Shown here: piece by piece, positions 25,209 through 34,874 of the stretch | Layout: every line of letters begins with the position of its first letter | How positions within the stretch are numbered: position 1 is the stretch's first letter | Origin: Planctomycetota bacterium | GTDB taxonomy: Bacteria > Planctomycetota > Planctomycetia > Planctomycetales > Planctomycetaceae | DNA: 64,000 nt | Direction of reading: 5' to 3' | Assembly: GCA_018242525.1 (NCBI GenBank) | Contig: JAFEBS010000052.1 | Span: 62,001 to 126,000, forward strand | Translations under genes and position numbers: made by a program | Notes under the pieces: model-generated | Databases searched by the model: none | Told to the model about the DNA's origin: nothing | Seen by the model: the letters and a program-made list of their open reading frames with translations, nothing else

Positions 25209-28200
25209 TCACACCGGAACGGGTTCCGGGGCGGTTTCCAGGAATCCTTCAGGCGACTCCGGCTTGACCCGATCATCGCTCACCAGCAGGCTGTAAAGCG
25301 CCGGAACGACGAACAGAGTCGTTACCAGACCCGCCAGCAGTCCGCCGATCACGGCCCGGCCCAGTGGCGCGTTGGCCTCGCTGCCACGTTCGATGGAGAG
25401 TGCCATGGGAACCAGCGCGAAGAATGCGGCCACGGCAGTCATCACCACCGGGCGCACGCGAATGCCAGCCGCCTTCTGAATCGCTTCCGTCGGCGACAGC
25501 CCTTCGCTTTCTCGCAAATTGGTGGCAAAGTCCACCAGCAACACGGTGTTCGACACGACGATCCCCACCATGAAGATGACACCCAGCAACGACTGGACAT
25601 TGATGGCCGTGTTGGTGAAGTAAAGCATCAGGATCACGCCGACCAACCCGAGCGGCACGGCGGCCATGATCACCACCGGTGTCACATACGACTTGAACAG
25701 CGCCGCCATCAGGAAGTAAATCAGCAACGATGCCAGGATCAGCCCGATCCCCAAGCTGGAGAACGTTTCCTGCATTCGGGCGTATTCGCCGCTCAGTTCC
25801 AGCTTGCTCCCGGACAACAGCTTGTGCTGCGACAGGTCCGCTGGATCATAGGGGCGCCACAGACCAGGGCCTTCAACTTCCCCAAACGTGTTCAAGACCG
25901 CGGTGACATCGTCGGCCACATGGCCCAGGTCGCGAACAGCGACCCCCATGGTCAGGTCGACCGTGGGCTGAATGTTGGCATGGGTCACTTCCGTCGGCAC
26001 GCTGGCGCGACGCAGCGTTGCCACGTTCCGCAGTGGAATCGGGCTTCGCTGACGGGAACTGGTCAGCGGAATATCCAACAATGTTTCTGTGGAATCGATG
26101 GCATCCTCGGAATATTGTACACCGACGAAATACTGGTTGCCGCTGACAGGGTCGATCCAAAAGTTGTGCTTGTTGAACTGGATGCTCGAATTGAAAGCGG
26201 CCACGACGTTTCGCATGATGTCGCTCTGGGTCAGTCCCAGGTCGGCCGCCTTCGATCGGTCGACGTCGATCACATATTGCGGATAGTCCATGCGCTGGAT
26301 GATTCGTGCATCGACGATCCCGTCAATCTCGGTCACCTTGCGGTGGATTGCTTCCGCGAGTTCGCGGCCCTTTTGCAGATTCTTGGTTCTCAGCCGGATG
26401 TTGATCGGCGTCGACTTGCCTTCATTCATGGCACCGCGAATCATCCCCCCGGCATCGAAGGCGAATTCCAGGTCCGCCAGTTGCGGTGCCTTCTTGAATT
26501 CCTCACGCAGCATCGCCACGTATTCTTGCGCCGAGTGCGTTCGATGTTCGTGCAATTGGACCTTGATTACGGCATCCATCGGACCCGAGTTTGGCGTATA
26601 CGCCGCGGACCAGTCGGGGACCAGGCCAATTTCGCTGACCAGCAGTTGCAGGTCATGCTCGATCTTTTCCCGGATCGCGTTCTCCACGGCTTCAACGCTC
26701 TTTTCGGTGATTTCGATCCGCGTCCCCGACGGGGCTCGCACATAGACTTCAAATGCACCGGCATCCACTTCCGGGAAGAATTCGCGACGCATGATGGGAA
26801 CCAGCGACACCACAACCCCGACCAGGATCACCACCGACACAAACACAGTGATCAGTCGACGCTTCATCACCCAATCCAGCCGACGACAGTACCAGCGAAT
26901 GCAGGCTTCGATCAGGGCTTCCCAGGCGCCAAACATTCGCTGAAGCGCGGAACGACTGTGATCAGCATGATGGCCGGTGTGGTGACTTCTGAGCCACAAC
27001 GCGCAGCGGACGGGAACGAACGTTCGGGACAACAGGTAAGCCGAGATCATGGCGAAGGCGACGGCCATGGCCATCGGGCGAAACAGGAATGCCCCCAATC
27101 CCGGCATGAATGCCAGCGGTGCCAGCACCAGCAGCGTACAGCAACTGGCGACGAGTTCCGGCAGGGCGACTTCACTGGCCCCCAGGAAGGCGGCCTCGCG
27201 CGGCTCCGTTCCCATCCCCAGGTGTCGGTGCGTATTTTCCAGACAAATAATGGCACTGTCGACCAGCGGTCCGATGGCCAGCGACAGTCCTGCCAGCGTC
27301 ATCACGTTCAGCGTGTTGCCAGTGAAATACAGTCCGATGCCAGCCGACATGACGGCCAGTGGAATGGTCATCACTGCGATGAGGGTCATTTTCCATTCCC
27401 CCAGGAACAGCAGGATGACCAGCGAGCACAGGACCGCCCCCAGGATCCCTTCCTGCATCAGGGCGTAGATCGAATTTCGCACGTAGACGGATTGATCCAT
27501 CACCACCTTCAGGTCGATTCCGTCGCGCGTCAGACGGGCTTGCATGTCGGGCAGGTCACGTTTGAGCTGATCGACGACGCTCAGGGTGCTGGCTCCGATC
27601 TGGCGATACACTGGGACGTACACCTGGCGCAGTCCATCCACGCGGACAATGTTGGTCTGGATCATGCTCGCGTCTTTGGTCTTGGCCACGTCGCGCAGGT
27701 AGATCGCATTGCCGTGTTCGGTCTTCAAGGGAATGTCACCCATCATCTCCACGAAGTCGTACATCGAGTTGGAATCAAGGGCATAGTCGACCGTGCCGAA
27801 TTTGGCATCTCCTGTGGGCAGGAACAGGTTGTAGTCGTCCAGGGCGTTCATGACGTCGATGGGTGACAGGTTTCGAGCCTGCATCTTGTCGCGATCGATG
27901 TAGGCCATGACGGCGCGCAACTTCCCGCCGTACACCACGGGAGCAACGGCACCCTGGATCCCCATGACCATGTTGCGAACTTCGTAACGGCCGACGTCAT
28001 ACAGCGTCGATTCCTTCTGTGTCTTGCTGTCAAGTGCGACCAGGCAGGCCGGGACGCTGCTGGTCGGATCAAACGGCAGCACGACCGGTGGCAAAGTTCC
28101 CGGCGGCAACGCAGGGATCGCCGCTGTGGCCAGCGAATTCACCTGGGTCAACGCCCCTGCCTGATCTGTCCCTTCATGGTAGTAATTGCGAACGATGCTG

Positions 28201-28466
28201 GCACCGACGATGGAGCGTGATTCCTGGCGCTTCGTCCCGGCCGCCTGGCCGGTCCAGCGTTCCATGCGGTTGGTGATATCCTTTTCCACGGAAATCGCCG
28301 GCATCCCGCCGTAAAACGTCAGCACTTGGACGGCAGGGCTGTTGAAAACCGGCAGAATGTCGATCGGGATGGCCCGAAAAGACAGCCCGCCCAGGATCAT
28401 CAGCGTCAACATCGTAACGGTGATCGCAATCGGATTGCGAAGCGAGAACCGAATGACACCATTCAT
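25209..28466 (-). CDS. RND-family efflux permease (AcrB/HAE1-like)
   Basis: A 1085-aa inner-membrane antiporter subunit of typical RND length. It begins with a membrane helix ('NPIAITVTMLTLMILGGLSF'), then the first porter domain ('YGGMPAISVEKDITNRMERW'). The helix clusters include 'LAGLSLAIGPLVDSAIICLEN', which holds an acidic residue in the proton-relay helix, and 'GLVTTLFVVPALYSLL' near the C-terminus. Expected to form a tripartite pump with the adaptor encoded 91 bp upstream on the same strand and an outer-membrane factor not present here. Substrate not predictable; sequence flavour is HAE1/multidrug rather than clear heavy-metal type. Confidence 0.95.
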   Translation of the reverse strand: MNGVIRFSLRNPIAITVTMLTLMILGGLSFRAIPIDILPVFNSPAVQVLTFYGGMPAISVEKDITNRMERWTGQAAGTKRQESRSIVGASIVRNYYHEGTDQAGALTQVNSLATAAIPALPPGTLPPVVLPFDPTSSVPACLVALDSKTQKESTLYDVGRYEVRNMVMGIQGAVAPVVYGGKLRAVMAYIDRDKMQARNLSPIDVMNALDDYNLFLPTGDAKFGTVDYALDSNSMYDFVEMMGDIPLKTEHGNAIYLRDVAKTKDASMIQTNIVRVDGLRQVYVPVYRQIGASTLSVVDQLKRDLPDMQARLTRDGIDLKVVMDQSVYVRNSIYALMQEGILGAVLCSLVILLFLGEWKMTLIAVMTIPLAVMSAGIGLYFTGNTLNVMTLAGLSLAIGPLVDSAIICLENTHRHLGMGTEPREAAFLGASEVALPELVASCCTLLVLAPLAFMPGLGAFLFRPMAMAVAFAMISAYLLSRTFVPVRCALWLRSHHTGHHADHSRSALQRMFGAWEALIEACIRWYCRRLDWVMKRRLITVFVSVVILVGVVVSLVPIMRREFFPEVDAGAFEVYVRAPSGTRIEITEKSVEAVENAIREKIEHDLQLLVSEIGLVPDWSAAYTPNSGPMDAVIKVQLHEHRTHSAQEYVAMLREEFKKAPQLADLEFAFDAGGMIRGAMNEGKSTPINIRLRTKNLQKGRELAEAIHRKVTEIDGIVDARIIQRMDYPQYVIDVDRSKAADLGLTQSDIMRNVVAAFNSSIQFNKHNFWIDPVSGNQYFVGVQYSEDAIDSTETLLDIPLTSSRQRSPIPLRNVATLRRASVPTEVTHANIQPTVDLTMGVAVRDLGHVADDVTAVLNTFGEVEGPGLWRPYDPADLSQHKLLSGSKLELSGEYARMQETFSSLGIGLILASLLIYFLMAALFKSYVTPVVIMAAVPLGLVGVILMLYFTNTAINVQSLLGVIFMVGIVVSNTVLLVDFATNLRESEGLSPTEAIQKAAGIRVRPVVMTAVAAFFALVPMALSIERGSEANAPLGRAVIGGLLAGLVTTLFVVPALYSLLVSDDRVKPESPEGFLETAPEPVPV

Positions 28467-28557
28467 CGGACGACTACTCCAGCTTGGTTGGGATACGCTG
28501 TCAGTGCGCAGACTCGTCGTGGCGCGGGTGTGCTACGTACAGGACAATGAACGATGG

Positions 28558-29922
28558 TCAGCGGGTTTTGGCGGGAATCACATGGACTGAAACCTTGTCG
28601 CCGATGGAACCGTTGTAGCGCGTCACCACCTGGGAATCGGAAGTCAGTCCGGACAGGATCTCCACTTCACTTCCATTATCGGACCCGACAGCGACTTGCA
28701 GCCGATAGGATTTCCCGTCCTTGACGACATAGATCTCGCCCTTGCCGTTTTCCACCTTTCCGACGATGGCGGTCGACGGAACGGTCCAGCCTTCGCCCGG
28801 ATTTTCCAGGATGATGTTCACCCGACCATACATGCCGTTGCGCAACACACCTTCCGTGTTGACCACATCGATTTCTGTTCGCATCGTGCGCGTCGCCTGA
28901 TCTTCCGAGTCGGCATATCGGGACACTTTCGCCTTGAAGACCTGCTTCGGCAGGGCATCGATGTGAACTTCAGCAATATCGCCGACATCGGTAAACGGGA
29001 CTTCGCGGTCTGGAACCTGGACGACAACTCGCATCACGTCGGTTCGTTCCACGCGCAACAGCGGCTGGGCACCGCCATGTTGAGCATCGCGGATGAAATC
29101 CCCCACGTGGAAATTGCGGACCGTGATCACCCCGTTGTAAGGCGAAATGATTTCGCCAAATTTGCGACGGACTTCGGCGGTCGCCAGAGCCGACTCGGCG
29201 ACCCGCTTGGCGGCCTTCGCCGCTTCGACATCCGCGTTGGCCTGACCAAGTCGTGCCGCAGCGGCTTTCACATCCATCTGTGCGGACACCACCGCCGCCT
29301 TGGCGGCGTCCAGAGCGGCTTGCGACGCCAGAAACTGATCTTCCTTTTCATCCACAAGTCGTTCGTCAATGGATTTCAGTGCCAGCAGGCTTTGGACCCG
29401 CTTGAACTGCTTTTCATGAAATGAAAGCCGGGCCTCGTCCCGCTTCTGGGCGGCCAGTTGACGATCGACCGCGGCCTGCGCCGCCTCCTGATCGGCCACG
29501 GCCACGGCCACTTTCGCCTTCATCTGCAGAATATTGGATTCCGCCTGATCGACCGCTGCCTGACACTCCACGACCGCCTCTTCAAATTCCGGAACGGCAA
29601 TCTGAGCCAGCAAGTCCCCCTTCTTGACCTTGGAACCGATATCTACTTTCAGTTCTTTCAGGTACCCGTAAGCCTGCGAATACAAGTCGGCTTCTTCAAA
29701 CGCATGCACCGACCCCGGCTGAATCGTGGTCCGCGATAACCCCCCTTTCCTTGGGTTCACGACTTCAACCTTGACAGCATCGTCCGAACCGGTTTCCCGG
29801 ACGGGTGCGGCCTGAAGTTCAGCCGCGGACTGACCGCCCGGTGACAAACACCAACCAGAAATGGCGATGAAGCTGGCCGCTATTGCACAAGCGATGGAAA
29901 TGGGGCGGGAACTTGTCGACAT
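28558..29922 (-). CDS. Periplasmic adaptor (HlyD/MFP) of the RND pump
   Basis: A 454-aa membrane-fusion protein. The signal segment (ACAIAASFIAISGWCLSPG) precedes a barrel-sandwich half-motif ('KELKVDIGSKVKKGDLLAQI'), a long Ala/Gln/Glu-rich coiled-coil hairpin (about residues 130-250), the second lipoyl half ('ISPYNGVITVRNFHVGDFI') and beta-barrel/MP domains. It is transcribed just ahead of the permease gene with 91 bp between, the standard adaptor-permease operon order. Confidence 0.93.
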   Translation of the reverse strand: MSTSSRPISIACAIAASFIAISGWCLSPGGQSAAELQAAPVRETGSDDAVKVEVVNPRKGGLSRTTIQPGSVHAFEEADLYSQAYGYLKELKVDIGSKVKKGDLLAQIAVPEFEEAVVECQAAVDQAESNILQMKAKVAVAVADQEAAQAAVDRQLAAQKRDEARLSFHEKQFKRVQSLLALKSIDERLVDEKEDQFLASQAALDAAKAAVVSAQMDVKAAAARLGQANADVEAAKAAKRVAESALATAEVRRKFGEIISPYNGVITVRNFHVGDFIRDAQHGGAQPLLRVERTDVMRVVVQVPDREVPFTDVGDIAEVHIDALPKQVFKAKVSRYADSEDQATRTMRTEIDVVNTEGVLRNGMYGRVNIILENPGEGWTVPSTAIVGKVENGKGEIYVVKDGKSYRLQVAVGSDNGSEVEILSGLTSDSQVVTRYNGSIGDKVSVHVIPAKTR

Positions 29923-30038
29923 TTTGTCTCCTGACCAATCAATAGCTATTCACTGATGACCAAATGGCCTCGGCTCAGGAGTATAAGCATCTCCGATGCC
30001 AAAATTTCGCCTGGCAGGCCGAAGGGTCGAAGTTCCCC

Positions 30039-30206
30039 TCAAAGCACTTGGATCATTACGATCTTTTCACCAGACGTGGCCGCGACGATGGGACAGAAAC
30101 TAACCACTGTGGCAATTTTCAGGCTATCTACCGAGACAACTTTGCGGTTGCGGAGAATTACAATCTCGTCAGTGCCCGGATCCAACGAGATGGACTTAAC
30201 GGTCAT
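30039..30206 (-). CDS. Possible 55-aa small protein, translationally coupled
   Basis: The ATG at 30206 overlaps the stop of the upstream flavoprotein gene in a TGATG arrangement typical of coupled genes. The 55-aa product (MTVKSISLDPGTDE...) is beta-rich and ends in a hydrophobic stretch ('KIVMIQVL'). No family recognised. The overlap is the main support; codon bias is weak, so it could be chance. Confidence 0.35.
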   Translation of the reverse strand: MTVKSISLDPGTDEIVILRNRKVVSVDSLKIATVVSFCPIVAATSGEKIVMIQVL

Positions 30207-31339
30207 CAAGCCCGTTTGGAACGGTGCAGGAACCATTGATCGAGCAGAACATGGCGCGTGAACCAGCGGGAACAGAGTAGTCGACGGGCTGCGAACTGAC
30301 GCAGCGAGGCAGGGATCCAGTTGGAAAGCGCAGAGGATTCAGTCCCCTGTTGAAAGTGCGCTTCCAGCTTGGTCTGAAACTGTGCTGCAACCTGATCGGG
30401 GGCGAATTCCGTGATGCTCTCTGCACACAACAATCCGGATTCGATGGCGGGACGGATTCCCTCACCGCTTTGGCGGTCGGCAAGTCCCACGGCGTCGCCG
30501 ATCAAGATGATACCAGAGGTACTGTGGGAACGGGGCAAGTGCGTTCTCAGTCGATACGCGTGGCCCTGAAATTTGCCCGGTAGATCAAACTCGATCTTGT
30601 GACGCTGCCGTAGAAACGCCACAAACTCGGTGACATGCCCGGACAGATGCTCTTCACCTTCTCGGCCAAGTCCGACATTCAGAAAGTTCCCTTTACGGAA
30701 GACCCAGCCATATCCCTTGAGGTCGGGGCAGAAGAACAATTCGGGGCGGTCGGGAAGGACTGAACACGAATCTTGCTCGGCGGCGGTCATCTCGAATTCC
30801 ACTTCCTGTGCCAGGACGACGGGCAGATCGGGCGGTACTTCGGCGGCTGATTCGCTGTGCGCCGCGAATTCTTTCATCACGTGACGAGCGACAGGGCAGA
30901 AGTGGCCGCCGGCACCGATCACAATCGGCGCCCGGAAGTGATCGTTCACGACCCAGTCAGAACCATCACGATGCAGGGAATGGACGGACTCGCCCAGCTT
31001 CAGACGGGCCTGGGACCGCATCAGCAGATAGTCGTCAAATTCACAGCGGCGGATGCCATAACTGACAGTTGTGCCATATTCGGTGACGATTTCCGGACCG
31101 CCGATCAATCCCGTCAGAAAACGGGTGATGGGTTGCATGATCAAGCGTGACTGGTAGTCAGCCACGTCGAGTTTCAAGTCGTCGAGAATCTGCGGAGTGA
31201 TCCAGCCAGCGCAGACCTTGTGACGTGGGAATCGGGCCTTGTCCAGAACCAGCACGTCAATGCCGGATTGCTGCAGCTTCCAGGCGCAGGACGACCCGGC
31301 GGGGCCACCCCCTACAATCAGGACATCCACTCGTTCCAT
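30206..31339 (-). CDS. FAD-dependent oxidoreductase, geranylgeranyl-reductase-like
   Basis: A 377-aa flavoprotein. The N-terminal dinucleotide motif is 'VDVLIVGGGPAGSSCAWKL', followed by the family's 'FPRHKVCAGWITPQ' segment, 'ADYQSRL...' and the distal FAD motif 'IILIGDAVGLADRQSGEG'. These mark the geranylgeranyl-reductase/digeranylgeranylglycerophospholipid-reductase group, which reduces isoprenoid double bonds or acts on other lipids. It lies 15 bp downstream of a cyclopropane-fatty-acid-synthase-like gene, so the two are probably one lipid-modification operon. Exact substrate uncertain. Confidence 0.85.
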   Translation of the reverse strand: MERVDVLIVGGGPAGSSCAWKLQQSGIDVLVLDKARFPRHKVCAGWITPQILDDLKLDVADYQSRLIMQPITRFLTGLIGGPEIVTEYGTTVSYGIRRCEFDDYLLMRSQARLKLGESVHSLHRDGSDWVVNDHFRAPIVIGAGGHFCPVARHVMKEFAAHSESAAEVPPDLPVVLAQEVEFEMTAAEQDSCSVLPDRPELFFCPDLKGYGWVFRKGNFLNVGLGREGEEHLSGHVTEFVAFLRQRHKIEFDLPGKFQGHAYRLRTHLPRSHSTSGIILIGDAVGLADRQSGEGIRPAIESGLLCAESITEFAPDQVAAQFQTKLEAHFQQGTESSALSNWIPASLRQFAARRLLCSRWFTRHVLLDQWFLHRSKRA

Positions 31340-31354
31340 CGTTCACTCCGCTTA

Positions 31355-32698
31355 TCAAGCCGACGGACAGGCGGCAGAATTGGCATACCAGTCGACTCGA
31401 GTCCACGGCATCGTGTTGTTGCTGTCGCGGGCGAACACCACCTGGAACAGTTGCAGATCACCCGTTTCAAATGTCGCAGAGGAAGCGGCCAGATACAGGC
31501 GCCACATGCGGACAAATCGTTCGTCAAACATCTCCCTGATCTGGTGGGCGACAAGTTCGAAACGAGCGAGCCAGTCGGCGCACGTCCGGGCATAGTGCAT
31601 TCGCAGATTCTCGACGTCGAGGACCGAAAAGCCGGATCCCTCGAACAAGTCCATCATTTCCCGCAGGCTGGGAGGGTGGGCTCCGGGAAAGATGTATTTG
31701 TCGGTCCATGGATCCAGCGGCCTGGTAGCATTGCGGCCGATGGAATGGATCAGTCCACGGCCGGTCGGCGTCAGCACGCGGGACATCAGCCGCCCCAAGT
31801 CTCGATAGTTTTCCGGGCCGACGTGTTCCAGCATGCCGACGGAGACGAAGGCGTCGAACTGGCCCGACATGTGACGGTAGTCGTCCTCCACAAACTGAAT
31901 TCGATCAGTCAGCCCTTCCGTTTCCGCCCATTGTCGGGCGTGCTGGATCTGTTCGGTCGACAGATTACAGGCCTGCACCTGGACTCCATAATTCTTCGCC
32001 ATGTGGATGGCGAGCGCCCCCCAGCCGCATCCCGCCTCGACAACTCGTTCACCCGGCTGCAATCGCAGCTTGCGGCAGACATAGTCCAGCTTGGCCACCT
32101 GTGCTTCATTCAAGTTGGCATCCGGCCGCGGGTAGTAGGCACAGGTGTAAACCATCCGTTCATCCAGCCACAGCCGGTAAAAGTCATTCCCCAGATCATA
32201 ATGGTGATGAACACTGGACTTGGATTTTGTCAACGAGTGTGAACTGCGGGTGAACCGGGTCGTCCGCGGCTGATGGACCTCGGCGGCGCGGGCCCGCGCC
32301 AATCCGCGATTCACTTCAACCAGGACCGTTCGCAGATCTCCGTCGACAAGCAGCGTCCCGTCGGTATAGCATTCGCCGAACGCCAGGCTGGGATTCCAGC
32401 AAAGTCGTCGCAAAGTGCCAGGCTGTTGCAGGATGATTTTGCCAACTCCAGACGGGTCTCCGACACCGGTACCGTCCCATAACTGGATCATCAACCGCGG
32501 AGTTCCAGCGCGCTGATGGATCCAGTGAATCAGAGTGCGTTCCAGCGACCACGCCGGGCGTGTCGGCGCGCCCCTGCTGTAAGAGGACTGTCTCTGGCGA
32601 GTTGCCTTGTAGGATTCTTGACCGGCCGGGGAATTGCAGTCCACAGACTCTGCAAGCCCGGCCGTGAGCTCGGTACTGGATTCCATTTCTTGCTGCAT
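31355..32698 (-). CDS. Cyclopropane-fatty-acid-synthase-family methyltransferase
   Basis: A 447-aa SAM-dependent enzyme. I chose the ATG at 32698 because GAGGTGA precedes it and the longer frame adds unrelated Cys-rich residues. The N-terminal part (about 90-170) matches the family's lipid-binding region ('FGECYTDGTLLVDGDLRTVL'). The methyltransferase domain shows 'YDLGNDFYRLWLDERMVYTC', 'VVEAGCGWGALAIHMA' (SAM loop), 'DDYRHMSG', 'SVGMLEHVGPENYRDL' (catalytic region) and 'DKYIFPGAHPPSLREMMDLF'. Family reaction: methylene or methyl transfer to an unsaturated acyl chain of a phospholipid. It would act on membrane lipids, consistent with the neighbouring flavoprotein and the Pfa-type synthase. 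Confidence 0.92.
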   Translation of the reverse strand: MQQEMESSTELTAGLAESVDCNSPAGQESYKATRQRQSSYSRGAPTRPAWSLERTLIHWIHQRAGTPRLMIQLWDGTGVGDPSGVGKIILQQPGTLRRLCWNPSLAFGECYTDGTLLVDGDLRTVLVEVNRGLARARAAEVHQPRTTRFTRSSHSLTKSKSSVHHHYDLGNDFYRLWLDERMVYTCAYYPRPDANLNEAQVAKLDYVCRKLRLQPGERVVEAGCGWGALAIHMAKNYGVQVQACNLSTEQIQHARQWAETEGLTDRIQFVEDDYRHMSGQFDAFVSVGMLEHVGPENYRDLGRLMSRVLTPTGRGLIHSIGRNATRPLDPWTDKYIFPGAHPPSLREMMDLFEGSGFSVLDVENLRMHYARTCADWLARFELVAHQIREMFDERFVRMWRLYLAASSATFETGDLQLFQVVFARDSNNTMPWTRVDWYANSAACPSA

Positions 32699-33000
32699 GG
32701 CGTCACCTCGGAAGACACATAAGGGACTGCAACAGGACAGGACACTCGTTCGTGATCGGAGCGTGTGACAGGGTAAGTGCAACCAGCAAAACAACCCCGA
32801 ATTGGCGTTCGCGTCTGCAGAGCGAGCCGGTTTTCGGAGCGGGTTCGAAGCAGTCTACTCTGGCGGAATCTCGCGTCAATCAAGGAACTGTGTGTAAAAC
32901 ACCAGATTCCCCACGAAATCCCGCCTTCGACCAAATTCCCGCAATGACTGGCAGGTCGCCGTCGAACCTGCCCCGGCGTCAACAAAAAACCTGCAATTGG
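32699..33000. other. Intergenic region upstream of the methyltransferase gene
   Basis: About 300 bp between the STN-like gene and the methyltransferase gene, both leftward. It probably holds the methyltransferase promoter. No convincing ORF, repeat or promoter match was identified by eye. Confidence 0.4.
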
Positions 33001-33729
33001 TTACTTCGCCGATTTTGCCACTTCGGCGGTTCCCGCGGCCGCGTTGGCACGAGTGGCACGCAGATCCTGCAGCAACTGCAGCAGTTCGTTGTGAACCCGG
33101 TGCGATTGTCGGGCGATGATGACCCCGCGCGGGGCGGACACGATCAGGGACCGCTGGTGGTCGGTGTTTTGGGACAGGCCCAGTCCGCAAGTCAACGCCC
33201 CGGTTAATTCGATCGCATCCTCGGCAGAGGCGAACAGGTCGTCCGCAGGATAGGTGCGCGTAATCAACTTGGTTTCCGCAGATTCCCGGGTCGTCACTTT
33301 CAGGACATCATCTTCCACGAAGTAGCTCAATCCGTGGGGTTCCAGCAGCAGGTTCAAGCAGGAACGGAGCGAGATGCTCGAGGATTCGAGAGTTACGGAG
33401 ATTTCCTGACCCTTGAGTTGCACGGTGTCGACCCAGATTTCGATCCCGTGAGTTTCCTTCAGGTGATTCATGGCGTCAGGCAGATCAATGTCACGCAGAA
33501 CAACTTCGACCTGCTTGTGAAGCGCCTCCAGGATTGCTTGTTCGTTTTCGGACGGACGCGGAAGGTATTCGGGCCTGGTCGCAGGATCGACGGGCTTTAC
33601 GGGGCTGACGTGAAATGTTCCGATCAAATCCTCGTCCTGGGCTCGCATGTCTGCAGTCGGTCCGAGAGCGATCAGGCTGACACACGTCAGACGAAGCCAC
33701 ATCAAACGAGGATTGCTGCTCAAGTTCAT
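33001..33729 (-). CDS. Exported STN-like protein, first of a tandem pair
   Basis: A 242-aa protein. The ATG at 33729 opens directly into a signal peptide (LMWLRLTCVSLIALGPTADMRAQ). The body has the secretin/TonB short N-terminal (STN)-type fold pattern: 'VVLRDIDLPDAMNHLKETHG', 'SSSISLRSCLNLLLEPHGLSY', 'VTTRESAETKLITRTYPADD'. Similar segments occur in secretin N-domains, but there is no pore domain, so this is a small exported stand-alone protein. It is tandem with a paralogue 29 bp upstream. Role unknown. Confidence 0.72.
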   Translation of the reverse strand: MNLSSNPRLMWLRLTCVSLIALGPTADMRAQDEDLIGTFHVSPVKPVDPATRPEYLPRPSENEQAILEALHKQVEVVLRDIDLPDAMNHLKETHGIEIWVDTVQLKGQEISVTLESSSISLRSCLNLLLEPHGLSYFVEDDVLKVTTRESAETKLITRTYPADDLFASAEDAIELTGALTCGLGLSQNTDHQRSLIVSAPRGVIIARQSHRVHNELLQLLQDLRATRANAAAGTAEVAKSAK

Positions 33730-33758
33730 GATGATTCCTGGACGCAGTGAATGTTGGA

Positions 33759-34475
33759 TCAGATTTTCTTCGGAGCGAACGAATCCGCATCGTTCGACCT
33801 TGGCAAGGATTCGGGCGTTGGGGTCAAGCCTGGTGATCTGGTGGACTGCGCATCGCGCAGCCCCTTCAACAGGATTTGCACCTGATGTTGGGTCACATAG
33901 GAATCGCGGACGGTCAGCGTCTTCAACCGGGATGAAATCACCATGTGGCAAACGCCGTCGCGTTCGTGGGGTTGTCCCAATCCGCATTCCAGTGTTTCCA
34001 TCAACTCCTTCGCTTCATCAGGAGTCGCACACAGATCCCCCACCGGATAAATCCGGGTGATCGTCCGCTGGCCCATCTTTTCTGGCGTGGTGATCTTTAT
34101 GACTTCGTCCTCGACAACTGGAACCAATCCCATTGGTTCCAGGATCAGTTTCAGGCAGCTTCTGAGGGAGATCTCTTTCGTGTCCAGCGAGATCGGTTGA
34201 TCGGAATTCATCCCCGCGTCTGCGAGCGCCGCCTTGTCGATCCAGATTTCGATTTGATGGTGGTCTTCCAACTCTTCGAACGCAGCTTCCAGACTCTTTT
34301 CATTCCATTGAACGGTGGTGGGGGCACCCAGGGACCGTTCAATCCTGGTCTCATTGGCACTGGGCAATGGGAACGAGGGAACAGGATCGCCAATTTGAGC
34401 GACAGCAGTCCCGACGGATAGCATGCAGACACAGCTTAGCGAACCGGCGACTGCAATGAGATGGCGGTGTTGCAT
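33759..34475 (-). CDS. Exported STN-like protein, second of a tandem pair
   Basis: A 238-aa paralogue of the preceding gene. The ATG at 34475 has AAGGAAT upstream; signal peptide 'LIAVAGSLSCVCMLSVGTAVAQ'. Shared landmarks include 'HHQIEIWIDKAALADAG', 'ISLRSCLKLILEPMGLVPV', 'KITTPEKMGQRTITRIYPVGD' and a 'LECGLGQP' turn equivalent to 'LTCGLGLS' in the partner. The pair is probably a duplication and one transcript. It is divergent from pfaD, so a shared regulatory region is possible. Function unknown. Confidence 0.72.
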   Translation of the reverse strand: MQHRHLIAVAGSLSCVCMLSVGTAVAQIGDPVPSFPLPSANETRIERSLGAPTTVQWNEKSLEAAFEELEDHHQIEIWIDKAALADAGMNSDQPISLDTKEISLRSCLKLILEPMGLVPVVEDEVIKITTPEKMGQRTITRIYPVGDLCATPDEAKELMETLECGLGQPHERDGVCHMVISSRLKTLTVRDSYVTQHQVQILLKGLRDAQSTRSPGLTPTPESLPRSNDADSFAPKKI

Positions 34476-34874
34476 GGAGATTCCTTTACGAAATTGATGG
34501 GCTCGCATCGCTGCTCACCAGGCAAAACCAAGACTTGAATCGGACCGCAGCAAAAAGTATTGCCTGAGACGACCGCGCGAACGCGGGTACGTCCGGTGTG
34601 GATCCAGTCGTTTTTGTGGACCATTAAAGACAACATGTCAGACTACGGAGGCGTTTTCAGCCTGTCAACATGTTTCCGAAAGGCAACAGGCCGGAAGAAC
34701 CCATCCAAGATTGTCGTGATATCAGGACCGAACAAGAAGTTCTGGACACTCGCGGCGTGCATCCAGTCGGGACGACTTTTATACTGTCCCCCCTTCGCCA
34801 CAATTGACGGGACTCCGCTGGAGAGGTCCGTTCGTCGGGGCGGGCACCCTCAATCAACGGTAACTCGGACCCCC
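34476..34874. other. Intergenic region between the STN-like pair and pfaD
   Basis: About 400 bp between divergent genes with no convincing ORF. An AT-rich TATACT at 34780-34785 could be a -10 element for pfaD, but no matching -35 was clear. It should contain regulation for the synthase genes. Confidence 0.4.

Noticed and set aside
25173-27866. An 897-codon open frame on the plus strand
   Set aside because: It is antisense to the RND permease, whose family motifs run the full length; its own product is His/Gln-rich without recognisable domains.
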